This document shows, one piece after another, positions 8,576-17,983 of a stretch of 64,000 bases of DNA. The notes beneath the pieces were generated by a model that saw only the letters and a list, made by a program, of their open reading frames with translations, was not told the DNA's origin and ran no database searches. The position numbers were made by a program, and so were the translations under genes. How positions within the stretch are numbered: the first letter of the stretch is position 1; each line of letters begins with the position of its first letter. Source of the DNA: Neorhizobium galegae (GTDB taxonomy: Bacteria; Pseudomonadota; Alphaproteobacteria; Rhizobiales; Rhizobiaceae); contig NZ_JAGIPH010000001.1 of the NCBI RefSeq assembly GCF_017877135.1, positions 372,001-436,000 on the forward strand. The letters are read 5' to 3'.

Positions 8576-9514
8576 TCAGGCCGGCGGCGCGGATGCCTTC
8601 CGCGCCGCTTTGCGTTCCAGCCCCAGCTGGTGTTCGCGGTAGATGATGAAGATGCCGGCCGAAATGGTGATCGCCGTCCCGATCAGCATGGAGAACGTCG
8701 GCACGTCGCCGAACAGCACATAGGCAATGACGATGCCAAGAATGATCGAGGAATAATCGAACGGCGCGACGGTGGAGACATCCGCATGCCGATAGCTTTC
8801 CGTGAGAAAGATCTGCCCCAGGCCACCGAAGAAGCCGGAGGCAATGAGGAAGATCTTGACCTCGGTCGACAACTCCGCCCAGCCGAAGGGCAGGCTGAGC
8901 AGCGAAAGCACCGCAGCCGTCAGCGAGAAATACACCACGATGGTCGAGGTTTTCTCGGTGCGCACCAGCTGGCGCGTCTGCACCATGGCGAGCCCCCCGA
9001 GCACCGCCGCCAGCAGCACGGAGGCAGCTCCCATGGCCGGACCGCTTTCCATGCCGCCATGGCTGAACAGCGAAAGCTTCGGCCAGGAAATGATCAGCAC
9101 GCCGAAGATGCCGATGGCAACCGCCGTCCAGCGATAGACGCGCACCGTCTCCTTCAGGATCAGCGCGGCGAAGATGACCGCCATCAGCGGCGAGGCATAG
9201 CCGATGGCAATCGCATCGGGCAGCGGCAGATGAATGAGTCCGTAAAAGCCGCAGGCCATGCCGCCAATCCCGAGCACGCCGCGCTTCAGGTGTCCGAACG
9301 GGCTACTGGTGCGAAAGGCGGTGTTGAGGTCGCCGCGCATGGCGAGATAAATGAGGATCGGCACCAGCGCAAAGGCAGACCGGTAAAAGGTGATCTGGCC
9401 GGCGGGAATACCGTCGCCGGCCGCCTTGATGCATGTCTGCATGCCGAGAAAGACGATGACGGACAGAATTTTCATGGCAATCCCCCGCAAGGGATCATGG
9501 GCCTCGGGACTCAT
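8576..9514 (-). CDS. EamA/DMT-family membrane transporter
   Basis: 312-residue protein with about ten hydrophobic segments arranged as two EamA repeats, typical of drug/metabolite transporters of the RhaT/YdcZ type. Conserved features include an early FYRSAFALVPILIYL segment and GYASPLMAVIFAALILKE near the end of the first repeat. A second-repeat segment FDYSSIILGIVIAYVLFGD and a charged C-terminus follow. ATG at 9514 (MSPEAHDPLRG) is chosen because the longer open frame adds an improbable polar 61-residue extension. It is divergent from pepN; the roughly 270 bases between them must carry both promoters. Substrate unknown. Confidence 0.85.
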   Translation of the reverse strand: MSPEAHDPLRGIAMKILSVIVFLGMQTCIKAAGDGIPAGQITFYRSAFALVPILIYLAMRGDLNTAFRTSSPFGHLKRGVLGIGGMACGFYGLIHLPLPDAIAIGYASPLMAVIFAALILKETVRVYRWTAVAIGIFGVLIISWPKLSLFSHGGMESGPAMGAASVLLAAVLGGLAMVQTRQLVRTEKTSTIVVYFSLTAAVLSLLSLPFGWAELSTEVKIFLIASGFFGGLGQIFLTESYRHADVSTVAPFDYSSIILGIVIAYVLFGDVPTFSMLIGTAITISAGIFIIYREHQLGLERKAARKASAPPA

Positions 9515-9784
9515 AACGCTAACTCGCCGCCGGACCTGACAGAACCGACCAAAGGAATATAAGGACTCAGGAAGTCTCGACAGTAACCCAAACTGCCGAC
9601 CTGAATCATCATCTCTTGTGATGAATCGATCAATCTGGAAAAATTGCGGCTGCAGGCCTCGACATCGGTCGCCTTTGGGCCGAGTTTTAGCAATCATTCA
9701 GTTTTCAGTGCAATATTCGTGGCCGCTTCCTCACCGTCGACGAAATATTCGGCCCCATTTGCCAAGTCCAGACCAGGAAATAAC

Positions 9785-12433
9785 ATGCGCACAGATACGG
9801 GTCAGATCGTCCATCTGGCAGACTACCGCCCCACTGACTTCGTTCTGGAACGTGTCGATCTGACCTTCGAACTGGATCCGACGGCCACGCGACTGGAAGC
9901 CCGCCTTATCTTTCACCGTCGGCGCGGTGCGGACGGCAAAGCACCGCTCATCCTCGATGGCGACGAGCTGACGCTTGCCGAACTGCGGCTCGACCAGAAC
10001 GAACTGCCGGCCGCCCAATTCGACGTGACGCCGGACAGCCTCGTGATCCGCGACCTGCCGGAGACGGCTCCCTTCGAGGTGACGGTCATCACCGTCATCA
10101 ACCCTGAAGCCAATACGCAGCTGATGGGGCTTTACCGCACCAGCGGCGTCTATTGCACCCAGTGCGAGGCGGAAGGCTTTCGCCGCATCACCTATTTCCC
10201 CGACCGGCCGGATGTGCTGGCGCCCTACACGATCACCATCATTGCTGACAAGGCGACCAATCCGGTGCTGCTGTCGAACGGCAATTTCCTCGGTGGCGGC
10301 AATTATGACGAGGGGCGCCATTTCGCCGCCTGGTTCGATCCCTTCCCCAAGCCGAGCTATCTGTTTGCGCTGGTCGCCGGCGATCTCGGCGTCGTTGAAG
10401 ATACGTTCACCACGCACTCCGGCCGCGAGGTCGCGCTGAAAATCTATGTGGAGCACGGCAAGGAGCCGCGCGCCGCCTATGCCATGGATGCGCTGAAGCG
10501 CTCGATGCGATGGGATGAGGAGCGTTTCGGGCGCGAATATGATCTCGACATCTTCATGATCGTCGCCGTGTCCGACTTCAACATGGGCGCCATGGAGAAC
10601 AAGGGCCTCAACGTCTTCAACGACAAATATGTGCTGGCTGATCCGGAAACCGCCACCGACCAGGACTATGCCAATATCGAGGCAATCATCGCGCATGAGT
10701 ATTTCCACAACTGGACCGGCAACCGCATTACCTGCCGCGACTGGTTCCAGCTCTGCCTCAAGGAAGGCCTGACGGTTTACCGCGATCACGAATTTTCAGC
10801 GGACCAGCGCTCGCGCGCCGTCAAGCGCATCGCCGAAGTGCGCCACCTGAAGTCGGAGCAGTTTCCCGAGGATGCCGGCCCGCTGGCACATCCGGTGCGC
10901 CCGACGACCTATCGCGAGATCAACAATTTCTACACGACGACCGTCTATGAGAAGGGTTCGGAAGTCACCCGCATGATCGCCACCATTCTCGGTCGCGATC
11001 TCTTCAAGCAGGGCATGGACCTCTATTTCGACCGGCACGATGGCGAGGCCGCGACCGTCGAGGATTTCGTCGCGTGTTTTGCAGAGGTGAGCGGCCGCGA
11101 CCTGTCGCAGTTCTCGCGCTGGTATCATCAGGCGGGAACGCCGCGGGTCACCGTCTCGGCACGCTACGATGCCGCAGCCCAGACTTTTAGCCTGTCGCTG
11201 GAGCAGGCAATTCCCGCCACGCCCGGCCAGCCGGTCAAGGAGCCGATGCACATCCCCCTCTCCTTCGCGCTGCTTCTGGACAATGGCGCCATTGCCGAGC
11301 CGGCTTCGGTGTCGGGTGGCGAGGTAACGGGCGATGTCCTGCATCTTCAGGAGCGCGCGCAGACCTTCACCTTTGCCGGCATCGCCAAGCGCCCGGTCCT
11401 GTCGCTTAACCGCGGCTTTTCGGCGCCGATCAATCTCGATTTTGCCCAGACGCCGGAAGACCTTGCCCATATCGCCCGCCACGACAGCGACCTGTTTGCG
11501 CGTTGGCAGGCGCTTACGGACCTGGCCCTGCCGAACCTGATGCAGGCCGCGCGCGATGCCCGCGCCGGCAACGACATCACCTGCGATCAAGCTTTGCTGT
11601 CGGCGCTTCTGGAAGCCGTCGGTGACGAGAGCCTGGAGCCGGCCTTCCGCGCGCAGGTGCTCGCCCTGCCGAGCGAAGCCGACATTGCGCGCGAACTCGG
11701 CGGCAATACGGATCCGGACGCGATCCATGCCGGTCGCCAGGCCATCTTGGCCCTGGTGGCAGAGGCCGGCGCAAAAACCTTCGAACAGCTGTTTGACACC
11801 TTGCGCGGTTCGGGCCCGTTTACACCCGATGCCGCAAGCGCCGGCAAGCGGGCGCTGCGCAACAGCGCCCTCTCCTATCTGTCCTATCTGGATGGCGGCG
11901 TCGACCGTGCGTCGAGCGCCTTTGCAGAGGCCGACAACATGACCGACATGGTGCAGGCGCTGACGGTGCTTGCGCATCGCTTCCCCGGTCAGGCCGCCAC
12001 GGCCAATGCGCTCGGAGCCTTCCTCAAGCGGTTCGAAGGCAATGCCCTGGTGCTCGACAAGTGGTTCTCGCTGCAGGCGACCATTCCCGGCAACGCCGCG
12101 CTGGCGCGCGTGCGCGCACTGATGGAAGATCCGAACTATGTCGCCGGCAATCCGAACCGGGTGCGCGCGCTGATCGGCGCCTTCGCCTTCTCCAACCCCA
12201 CCGGCTTCAACCGTGCCGATGGCGAAGGCTACCGCTTCCTTGCCCGCCAGATCCTTGCCATCGATCCGCGCAATCCGCAGCTTGCCGCACGCCTCCTGAC
12301 GGCCATGCGCTCGTGGCGGTCGCTGGAACCGGCGCGCGCCGAGCATGCGCGGGCGGCTCTTTCCGAGATCAGCGGCACGGCCGGCCTCTCCACCGATGTG
12401 CGCGACATTGTCGAGCGCATGCTGAAGGAATGA
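9785..12433 (+). CDS. pepN: aminopeptidase N, M1 zinc metallopeptidase
   Basis: 882-residue cytosolic peptidase removing N-terminal residues from peptides. GAMEN, which binds the substrate N-terminus, is at residues 267-271. The zinc site HEYFHNW is at 304-310 (His304, Glu305, His308), with the third zinc ligand in the following ELF-like helix (CLKEGLTVYRDHEFS). Length and spacing match the gammaproteobacterial PepN type. The C-terminal half is the alpha-helical solenoid. The ATG at 9785 has AGGAA 6 bases upstream. A good terminator follows and the next gene starts 227 bases later. Confidence 0.95.
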   Translation: MRTDTGQIVHLADYRPTDFVLERVDLTFELDPTATRLEARLIFHRRRGADGKAPLILDGDELTLAELRLDQNELPAAQFDVTPDSLVIRDLPETAPFEVTVITVINPEANTQLMGLYRTSGVYCTQCEAEGFRRITYFPDRPDVLAPYTITIIADKATNPVLLSNGNFLGGGNYDEGRHFAAWFDPFPKPSYLFALVAGDLGVVEDTFTTHSGREVALKIYVEHGKEPRAAYAMDALKRSMRWDEERFGREYDLDIFMIVAVSDFNMGAMENKGLNVFNDKYVLADPETATDQDYANIEAIIAHEYFHNWTGNRITCRDWFQLCLKEGLTVYRDHEFSADQRSRAVKRIAEVRHLKSEQFPEDAGPLAHPVRPTTYREINNFYTTTVYEKGSEVTRMIATILGRDLFKQGMDLYFDRHDGEAATVEDFVACFAEVSGRDLSQFSRWYHQAGTPRVTVSARYDAAAQTFSLSLEQAIPATPGQPVKEPMHIPLSFALLLDNGAIAEPASVSGGEVTGDVLHLQERAQTFTFAGIAKRPVLSLNRGFSAPINLDFAQTPEDLAHIARHDSDLFARWQALTDLALPNLMQAARDARAGNDITCDQALLSALLEAVGDESLEPAFRAQVLALPSEADIARELGGNTDPDAIHAGRQAILALVAEAGAKTFEQLFDTLRGSGPFTPDAASAGKRALRNSALSYLSYLDGGVDRASSAFAEADNMTDMVQALTVLAHRFPGQAATANALGAFLKRFEGNALVLDKWFSLQATIPGNAALARVRALMEDPNYVAGNPNRVRALIGAFAFSNPTGFNRADGEGYRFLARQILAIDPRNPQLAARLLTAMRSWRSLEPARAEHARAALSEISGTAGLSTDVRDIVERMLKE

Positions 12434-12440
12434 CGTTCAG

Positions 12441-12477
12441 CGGGCGCCGACTGCAATCTTTTCAGTTGTAGCGCCCG
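12441..12477 (+). terminator. pepN terminator
   Basis: CGGGCGC / GCGCCCG arms enclose an inner CGACTG / CAGTTG stem, followed by GTTT. It begins 7 bases after the pepN stop codon. Confidence 0.6.
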
Positions 12478-12496
12478 TTTCCGCAGCCTCTGATTC

Positions 12497-12523
12497 CGCG
12501 AAAACACGCGAAATTGCGCGAAA
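12497..12523. repeat. three CGCGAAA heptamers at 10-bp period
   Basis: CGCGAAA occurs at 12497, 12507 and 12517, one DNA turn apart, in the intergenic region ahead of the PAS kinase gene. It is followed by the 10-bp palindrome ACCATATGGT near 12547. Phased direct repeats like this are typical of a protein-binding array; no known regulator is assigned. Confidence 0.45.
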
Positions 12524-12660
12524 ACGACTCAAACGCAAAAACCGGACCATATGGTTAAGATTTTATGACCACATGCTCTGGACAAGGCGAATCGGCTTTG
12601 ATTCACTGTGCATAGTTCGCAAGCGGCATTGCGAATCACGACGAGGGATCAATCAGAGCT

Positions 12661-15033
12661 ATGGCGAACGTGCAGCGGGAGACCGCAGCCGAGGAACGGC
12701 TGCGCTTCAAATTTCCGGACGGCCTCACTCTACCGGCCATGGATGGAAGCATGCTGTCGGCGCTCAGGCATCGGCTGGACCGCCTGCCGAGCGCCGAGCT
12801 TTGGCTCAAACGCTCGATCCCGATCCTGATCATTGCCTTCCTGGCCGTCGTTGCCGCCTCGCGCCTGCTGGGGCTCGTGTCGGAACGGGCGCGCATGGAA
12901 GAGGCCGCGCGCCAGTCGACGGCGCTTCTTGCTGCCGCCAGTGCGGCAGCCTTTGCCGGTCACGAACAGCCCTTTGCCAGCTCCGACCGCAAGGCGGCCG
13001 AGGAGCGGCTGGCGCTCTTCCTGCCGCAGACCAAGCTGCAGCCGGGCGCCTTCATCGTCCTGGTCGATGCAACGGGACGCATTTTCGGCAGCAGCTTCCA
13101 GGCACGCCCCTATATCGGCGAGCGCCTCGACACGCTCCTGCCGGAAATGGTGGCGCTTCGCCGCTTCGGCGACGATGACGGTGTCATCGAGACCCGGTTC
13201 AACGACATTCCCCATTATGCCGCCATCAAGGCCATTGGTGGTCCGGCCGGCGGGCTCGTGGTCGCCGGCCACTCGCTGGAAGCCGCCGATCAGTTCTGGC
13301 GCCAGCAGGTTTCGCTCAACGTCACGCTGTTTACCGGCATCTCCTCGGTGCTACTCGTCATCCTCTATGCCTATTACATGCAGGTAAAGCGCGCCCGCGA
13401 CGCCGACGAAATCTTTCTGGAATCCAACATGCGGGTGGAAACGGCGCTGTCACGCGGCCGCTGTGGCCTCTGGGATTTCGATCTCGCCAACCGCCGCCTG
13501 TTCTGGTCGCGCTCCATGTATGAAATGCTCGGCCTGCCGCCGGGCAACAACATGCTGTCCTTCAGCGAAGCGGCCCGCATGATGCACCCCTCCGACGGAA
13601 ATCTCTTTGCGCTGGCACGCTCTGTCGGGCGCGGCCATGAAAAGCAAATCGACCAGGTGTTTCGCATGCGCCATGCCGCCGGCCACTATGTGTGGATGCG
13701 CGCCCGTGCCCAGGTGATGAAATCGAGCAGCGGCCGCACCCACGTCATCGGCATCGCCATGGACGTGACCGAACAGCATCGCCTCGCTCAGCGCTATGCC
13801 GAGGCCGACCAGCGCCTGGCGGACGCCATCGAGTGTACGTCGGAAGCTTTCGTGCTCTGGGACAAGAACGACCGTCTGGTCATGTGCAACACCCACTTCC
13901 AGCAGGCCTATGGGCTGCCGGACAGCGTGCTGGTGCCCGGGACGGAAAAGAACGTCGTCACGGCGGCCGCGGCCCGCCCCGTCATCGAACGGCGCATTGC
14001 CGACCCCGATCACAACGGCTTTTCGCGCACCACCGAAGTGCAGCTGGCCGATGAACGCTGGCTGCAGATCAACGAGCGGCGCACCGCAGATGGCGGCATG
14101 GTTTCCGTCGGCACCGATATCTCGCTTCTCAAGCGCCACCAGGAGCGCCTGCGCGAATCCGAGCGCCGGCTGATGGCAACCATCGGCGACCTCTCGTCGT
14201 CGCAGAAGAAGCTCGAGCGCCAGAAGGCGGAGCTTTCGGTCGCAAACGCCAATTATCAGGCCGAGAAGGAGCGCGCCGAGGCCGCCAACAAGGCAAAATC
14301 GGAATTTCTGGCCAATATGAGCCATGAGCTGCGCACGCCGCTCAACGCCATCCTGGGCTTTTCGGAAATCCTGCTGAACGGCATGTTCGGCCCGGTCGGC
14401 TCGCCGAAATACAGCGAATATGCCCGCGACATCCACGACAGCGGCAAGCACCTGCTGAACGTCATCAACGACATCCTCGATATGTCGAAGATCGAGGCCG
14501 GCCACATGAAGATCGTCTGCGAGACGATCGATCTGGCGCCGCTGATCGAAGAGAGCATACGTCTGACATCCATGCCGGCCGAGGAGAAGTCGATCACCGT
14601 GACCCAGCGTGTCGATGCGGGCCTGTGCATGAGCGGCGATCGGCGCGCCATGAAGCAGATCCTGCTCAACCTGCTGTCCAATGCGGTAAAGTTCACCAAC
14701 GAGGGCGGCCGCGTCGAATTGCGCGCCCATCAGTCGGAGCGTGGCCTGCAGCTTACCATTGCCGATACCGGCATCGGCATTCCCCGCACGGCCATCGGCA
14801 AAATCGGCCAGCCTTTCGAGCAGGTGCAGAGCCAGTATGCCAAGAGCAAGGGCGGCTCGGGGCTTGGCCTTGCCATCTCCCGTTCGCTCGTGGCGCTCCA
14901 TGGCGGCTCGATGCGCATCCGCTCCAAGATCGAATGCGGCACCGTCGTCGGCCTGTTCATCCCCCAGGAGAAGACCGCCGCGGCGATAGCGTCGACAGCA
15001 GAATTGCCCGAACCCGCTTCGACAGCCGCTTGA
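12661..15033 (+). CDS. PAS-domain membrane sensor histidine kinase
   Basis: 790 residues. Membrane helices at about 57-75 and 222-240 flank a periplasmic/extracytoplasmic domain. Two PAS domains follow, near 260-375 (GLWDFDLANRRLFWSRSMYEMLGL) and near 385-490 (SEAFVLWDKNDRLVMCN), then a coiled coil. The HisKA domain has the phospho-acceptor His555 in SHELRTPLNAILGFSE, and the ATPase domain carries NLLSNAVKF, DTGIGIP and GGSGLGLAIS. The H-box and the FGPVG stretch after it are like the alphaproteobacterial DivJ/PleC/PdhS-type kinases, so a DivK/CtrA-linked role is possible but unproven. No response regulator is adjacent. Its last 77 bases overlap the 3' end of glnE on the other strand. Confidence 0.9.
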   Translation: MANVQRETAAEERLRFKFPDGLTLPAMDGSMLSALRHRLDRLPSAELWLKRSIPILIIAFLAVVAASRLLGLVSERARMEEAARQSTALLAAASAAAFAGHEQPFASSDRKAAEERLALFLPQTKLQPGAFIVLVDATGRIFGSSFQARPYIGERLDTLLPEMVALRRFGDDDGVIETRFNDIPHYAAIKAIGGPAGGLVVAGHSLEAADQFWRQQVSLNVTLFTGISSVLLVILYAYYMQVKRARDADEIFLESNMRVETALSRGRCGLWDFDLANRRLFWSRSMYEMLGLPPGNNMLSFSEAARMMHPSDGNLFALARSVGRGHEKQIDQVFRMRHAAGHYVWMRARAQVMKSSSGRTHVIGIAMDVTEQHRLAQRYAEADQRLADAIECTSEAFVLWDKNDRLVMCNTHFQQAYGLPDSVLVPGTEKNVVTAAAARPVIERRIADPDHNGFSRTTEVQLADERWLQINERRTADGGMVSVGTDISLLKRHQERLRESERRLMATIGDLSSSQKKLERQKAELSVANANYQAEKERAEAANKAKSEFLANMSHELRTPLNAILGFSEILLNGMFGPVGSPKYSEYARDIHDSGKHLLNVINDILDMSKIEAGHMKIVCETIDLAPLIEESIRLTSMPAEEKSITVTQRVDAGLCMSGDRRAMKQILLNLLSNAVKFTNEGGRVELRAHQSERGLQLTIADTGIGIPRTAIGKIGQPFEQVQSQYAKSKGGSGLGLAISRSLVALHGGSMRIRSKIECGTVVGLFIPQEKTAAAIASTAELPEPASTAA

Positions 15034-17950
15034 TCTCGGCCTCGACAAGCTTGAGGCTCGGGGCGTCGGCCGCCGTCAGCAACCGCTCGATCAGCCCTGC
15101 CGGCGCATCCTTCGGCTCGAAGGAGCCCTCCACGCACAACCGCACGATCTGCGAAAGCTCCGTGTAGAGGTGCAATGCCGCAAGGCAGGTCTCCAGGTCG
15201 TCGGGCGACAGAACCGAAGGGCCGTGACGCTTGAGCGCCGCCTCGGTGCCGTTCGTCTGGCTCTCGTCCCCGCTTTCATCCTCGCCGGGCGCGGGTTCGC
15301 TGCCGGCCACCAGCCGCAGATATTGCGCCAGAAACTCGATATCGATCAGCCCGCCGGGGATGAGCTTCAGATCCCAGAGGTCGCGCGGCGGCTTCTCCTT
15401 GTCGATCAGCCCGCGCATCTCGGCGACGTCCGCTGCAATTTTTGCCCGATCCGTGGGCTCTGCCAGCACCTCGGCAATGACGCCGGACGCCTCGGCCATC
15501 AGGCTTTCCTCGCCGCACACCATGCGCGCCCGCGACAGCGCCATATGCTCCCAGGTCCAGGCCTCTTCCAGCTGGTACTTGCGAAAAGCGTTGATGCGGG
15601 TGGCAACCGGCCCCTTGTTGCCGGAAGGGCGAAGCCTGAGGTCCACCTCGAAGATGATGCCCTCGGCGGTCGGGGCCGACAGCGCCGCAATCAGCCGCTG
15701 CGTCACGCGGGTAAAATAGCGCATCGCATCGAGCGGCTTTGCGCCGTCCGATTCCGCCACGTCGTCGGGATAGTCGTAGAGCAGGATGAGGTCGACGTCG
15801 GAACCGGCCGTCAGCTCGAAACTGCCGAGCTTGCCCATGCCCATCACGGCCACCCGTCCGCCTGGATAGCGGCCATGCGCCTGCTTCATCTCGCGCATGA
15901 CGGCTGAAAGTGCCGCATCGATGACAAGGTCGGCGAGATCGGTGAAGGCGCGCCCAGCCTGCTTGCCGGTAATGGCGCCCGTCAGCAGCCGGATGCCGAT
16001 CAGGAAGCGCTGCTCGGCGGCAAAGATGCGCAGCCGGTCCAGCACCTCCTCGTAGTGGCGGGCCGCGCCAACGAAGGATGCCAGCCGGTCCGAGAGATAG
16101 GTCCGCGTCGGGATTTCCTGCATCAGCCCCGGATCGAGCATACCGTCGAAGACATGCGGGCGCGCCGCCACGATATCGGCCAGACGCGGCGCCGCCGACA
16201 TCACCATGACGAGCAGCGAGAGAAGACCCGGATTGGTGTTCAGCAGCGAAAACAGCTGGATGCCGGCCGGCAGCGCCTTCAGGAAGCCGTCGAAGCGCAA
16301 CAGCGCATCGTCGGCTCTCTTGCTGCGCCCGAACGCGCTCAGAAGCTCGGGCATCAGTTCCGTCAACCGTTCGCGCGCCTCCACCGATTGCGTCGCCCGA
16401 TATCGCCCGTAATGCCAGGTGCGGATCACCCGCGACATGTCGGCCGGTCGCTCGAACCCGAGGCGTGACAATGTCTGCAGCGTTTCCGGATCGTCGTTCT
16501 GCCCGGTAAACACCAGATTGCCATCGCCGGCCGAGAGCTTGTTTTCCTGCTCGAAGAGTTTGGCATAGCGGCGCTCCACCGTACGCAGCACCGCCTCCAG
16601 CTTTTCCGAGAAGGCGGCCGTATCGGCAAAGCCCAGCATGAAGGCGATGCGCTTCAGCTCCGCTTCGCTGTCGGGCAGGCGATGTGTCTGCTCATCGCGC
16701 ACCATCTGGATGCGGTGCTCCACATCGCGCAGGAACCAGTAGGCCTGCGTCAGCTCCTCGGCGATCTCGGGGCGGATCCACTGCGCATCGGCAAGAGCCT
16801 TCAACGCCGCCTCGGTCTCGCGCTCGCGAAGTTCCGGCATGCGGCCGCCGGCGATCAGCTGCTGGGTCTGGGCGAAGAACTCGATTTCGCGGATGCCGCC
16901 GCGTCCGAGTTTCACGTCATGCCCCTTCACGGCAATCGCGCCATGCCCCTTGTGGGCGTGGATCTGCCGCTTGATCGAGTGAATATCGGCGATCGCTGCG
17001 TAGTCGAGATATTTGCGGAACACGAAGGGCACCATGTCGCGCAAAAAGGCCTCGCCCGCCGCAAGATCGCCCGCCATCGGGCGTGCCTTGATATAGGCTG
17101 CGCGCTCCCAGTTCTGCCCGCGTCCCTCGTAGTAAATGAGGGCCGCCTCGACCGGCACGGCAAGCGGCGTCGAACCCGGATCCGGGCGCAGGCGCAGATC
17201 GGTGCGGAACACATAGCCGTCGCCGGTGCGCTCCTGTAGGATGCGGATCAGCCGGCGCATCATGCGCCCATAAAGCTCCGTCACCTCCAGCGGATCAATG
17301 ACGCTCGCCGCATCCGGATCGAAAAATACGACGATGTCGATATCGGAGGAATAGTTGAGCTCGTAGGCGCCGAGCTTGCCCATGGCGAGCACGATCAGCC
17401 CGGAATTTTCCGCAGGATTTGCCGGATCGGGCAGTCTCAGCTTGCCGCTCTGGTGATGGGCAAGCAACAGGTGGTCGATGGCAGCGGCTACCGCGGCATC
17501 TGCCAAGAGGCTCAGCCACCGGGTCGTTTGCCGGCATTCGATGAGGCCTGCAAGATCGCCGAGCGCCAGCAGAAAGCTCACCTCCCGCTTGGCGTGGCGC
17601 AGGGTCGTCATAACCTCGCCCTCGCTAGGTATCCTGTCTTGTCCATCGGGCTGCCAGCTCACACGCGCGCGCCGGATCGCCTCTTCGATCAGGACGTCCA
17701 GAGGAGCTTTAAGCGCGCGTGCCAGAAGCTCCGGGCTGATCGCTGCAAGGTCGCGCAGATAAGGCGACAGCGAAAAGGCGGCGACCAAAAAATCCTTGAG
17801 CGCCCCCGCCTCAGCCAGCATGCCGGCGATCGCGGGCTCCCGGCTTCCCATCTCCTTCAAGGCGGCAAGAGCCGCCTTCGCCTCCGTCTGGTTGAACGGC
17901 TTCAACGCATCCGCCGCCACGTCGCCGAGGCCTATCGCCTGTGTCGCCAC
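14957..17950 (-). CDS. glnE: bifunctional glutamine synthetase adenylyltransferase/adenylyl-removing enzyme
   Basis: 997 residues. Two nucleotidyltransferase domains are visible: the N-terminal adenylyl-removing half with YSSDIDIVVFFD near residue 200, and the C-terminal adenylylating half with AGSDVDLILLYD near residue 718. Each is followed by a PII-uridylyltransferase-like helical region. It adds or removes AMP on glutamine synthetase in response to PII and glutamine. The start codon is GTG at 17950, supported by GGAGGA 7 bases upstream; no nearby ATG fits. It lies 33 bases downstream of the histidine kinase gene, so it is probably read from the degP/two-component direction. The 3' end overlaps the PAS kinase gene by 77 bases. 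Confidence 0.95.
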   Translation of the reverse strand: MATQAIGLGDVAADALKPFNQTEAKAALAALKEMGSREPAIAGMLAEAGALKDFLVAAFSLSPYLRDLAAISPELLARALKAPLDVLIEEAIRRARVSWQPDGQDRIPSEGEVMTTLRHAKREVSFLLALGDLAGLIECRQTTRWLSLLADAAVAAAIDHLLLAHHQSGKLRLPDPANPAENSGLIVLAMGKLGAYELNYSSDIDIVVFFDPDAASVIDPLEVTELYGRMMRRLIRILQERTGDGYVFRTDLRLRPDPGSTPLAVPVEAALIYYEGRGQNWERAAYIKARPMAGDLAAGEAFLRDMVPFVFRKYLDYAAIADIHSIKRQIHAHKGHGAIAVKGHDVKLGRGGIREIEFFAQTQQLIAGGRMPELRERETEAALKALADAQWIRPEIAEELTQAYWFLRDVEHRIQMVRDEQTHRLPDSEAELKRIAFMLGFADTAAFSEKLEAVLRTVERRYAKLFEQENKLSAGDGNLVFTGQNDDPETLQTLSRLGFERPADMSRVIRTWHYGRYRATQSVEARERLTELMPELLSAFGRSKRADDALLRFDGFLKALPAGIQLFSLLNTNPGLLSLLVMVMSAAPRLADIVAARPHVFDGMLDPGLMQEIPTRTYLSDRLASFVGAARHYEEVLDRLRIFAAEQRFLIGIRLLTGAITGKQAGRAFTDLADLVIDAALSAVMREMKQAHGRYPGGRVAVMGMGKLGSFELTAGSDVDLILLYDYPDDVAESDGAKPLDAMRYFTRVTQRLIAALSAPTAEGIIFEVDLRLRPSGNKGPVATRINAFRKYQLEEAWTWEHMALSRARMVCGEESLMAEASGVIAEVLAEPTDRAKIAADVAEMRGLIDKEKPPRDLWDLKLIPGGLIDIEFLAQYLRLVAGSEPAPGEDESGDESQTNGTEAALKRHGPSVLSPDDLETCLAALHLYTELSQIVRLCVEGSFEPKDAPAGLIERLLTAADAPSLKLVEAEIKRLSKRVRAILLSTLSPRRSSPGG

Positions 17951-17983
17951 GATCTCTTCCTCCCTGGTCCCTTGCGGGATTAG

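Noticed and set aside
10796..12346. 516-codon minus-strand open frame opposite pepN
   Set aside because: Shadow frame; no recognisable domain and no promoter or ribosome site.
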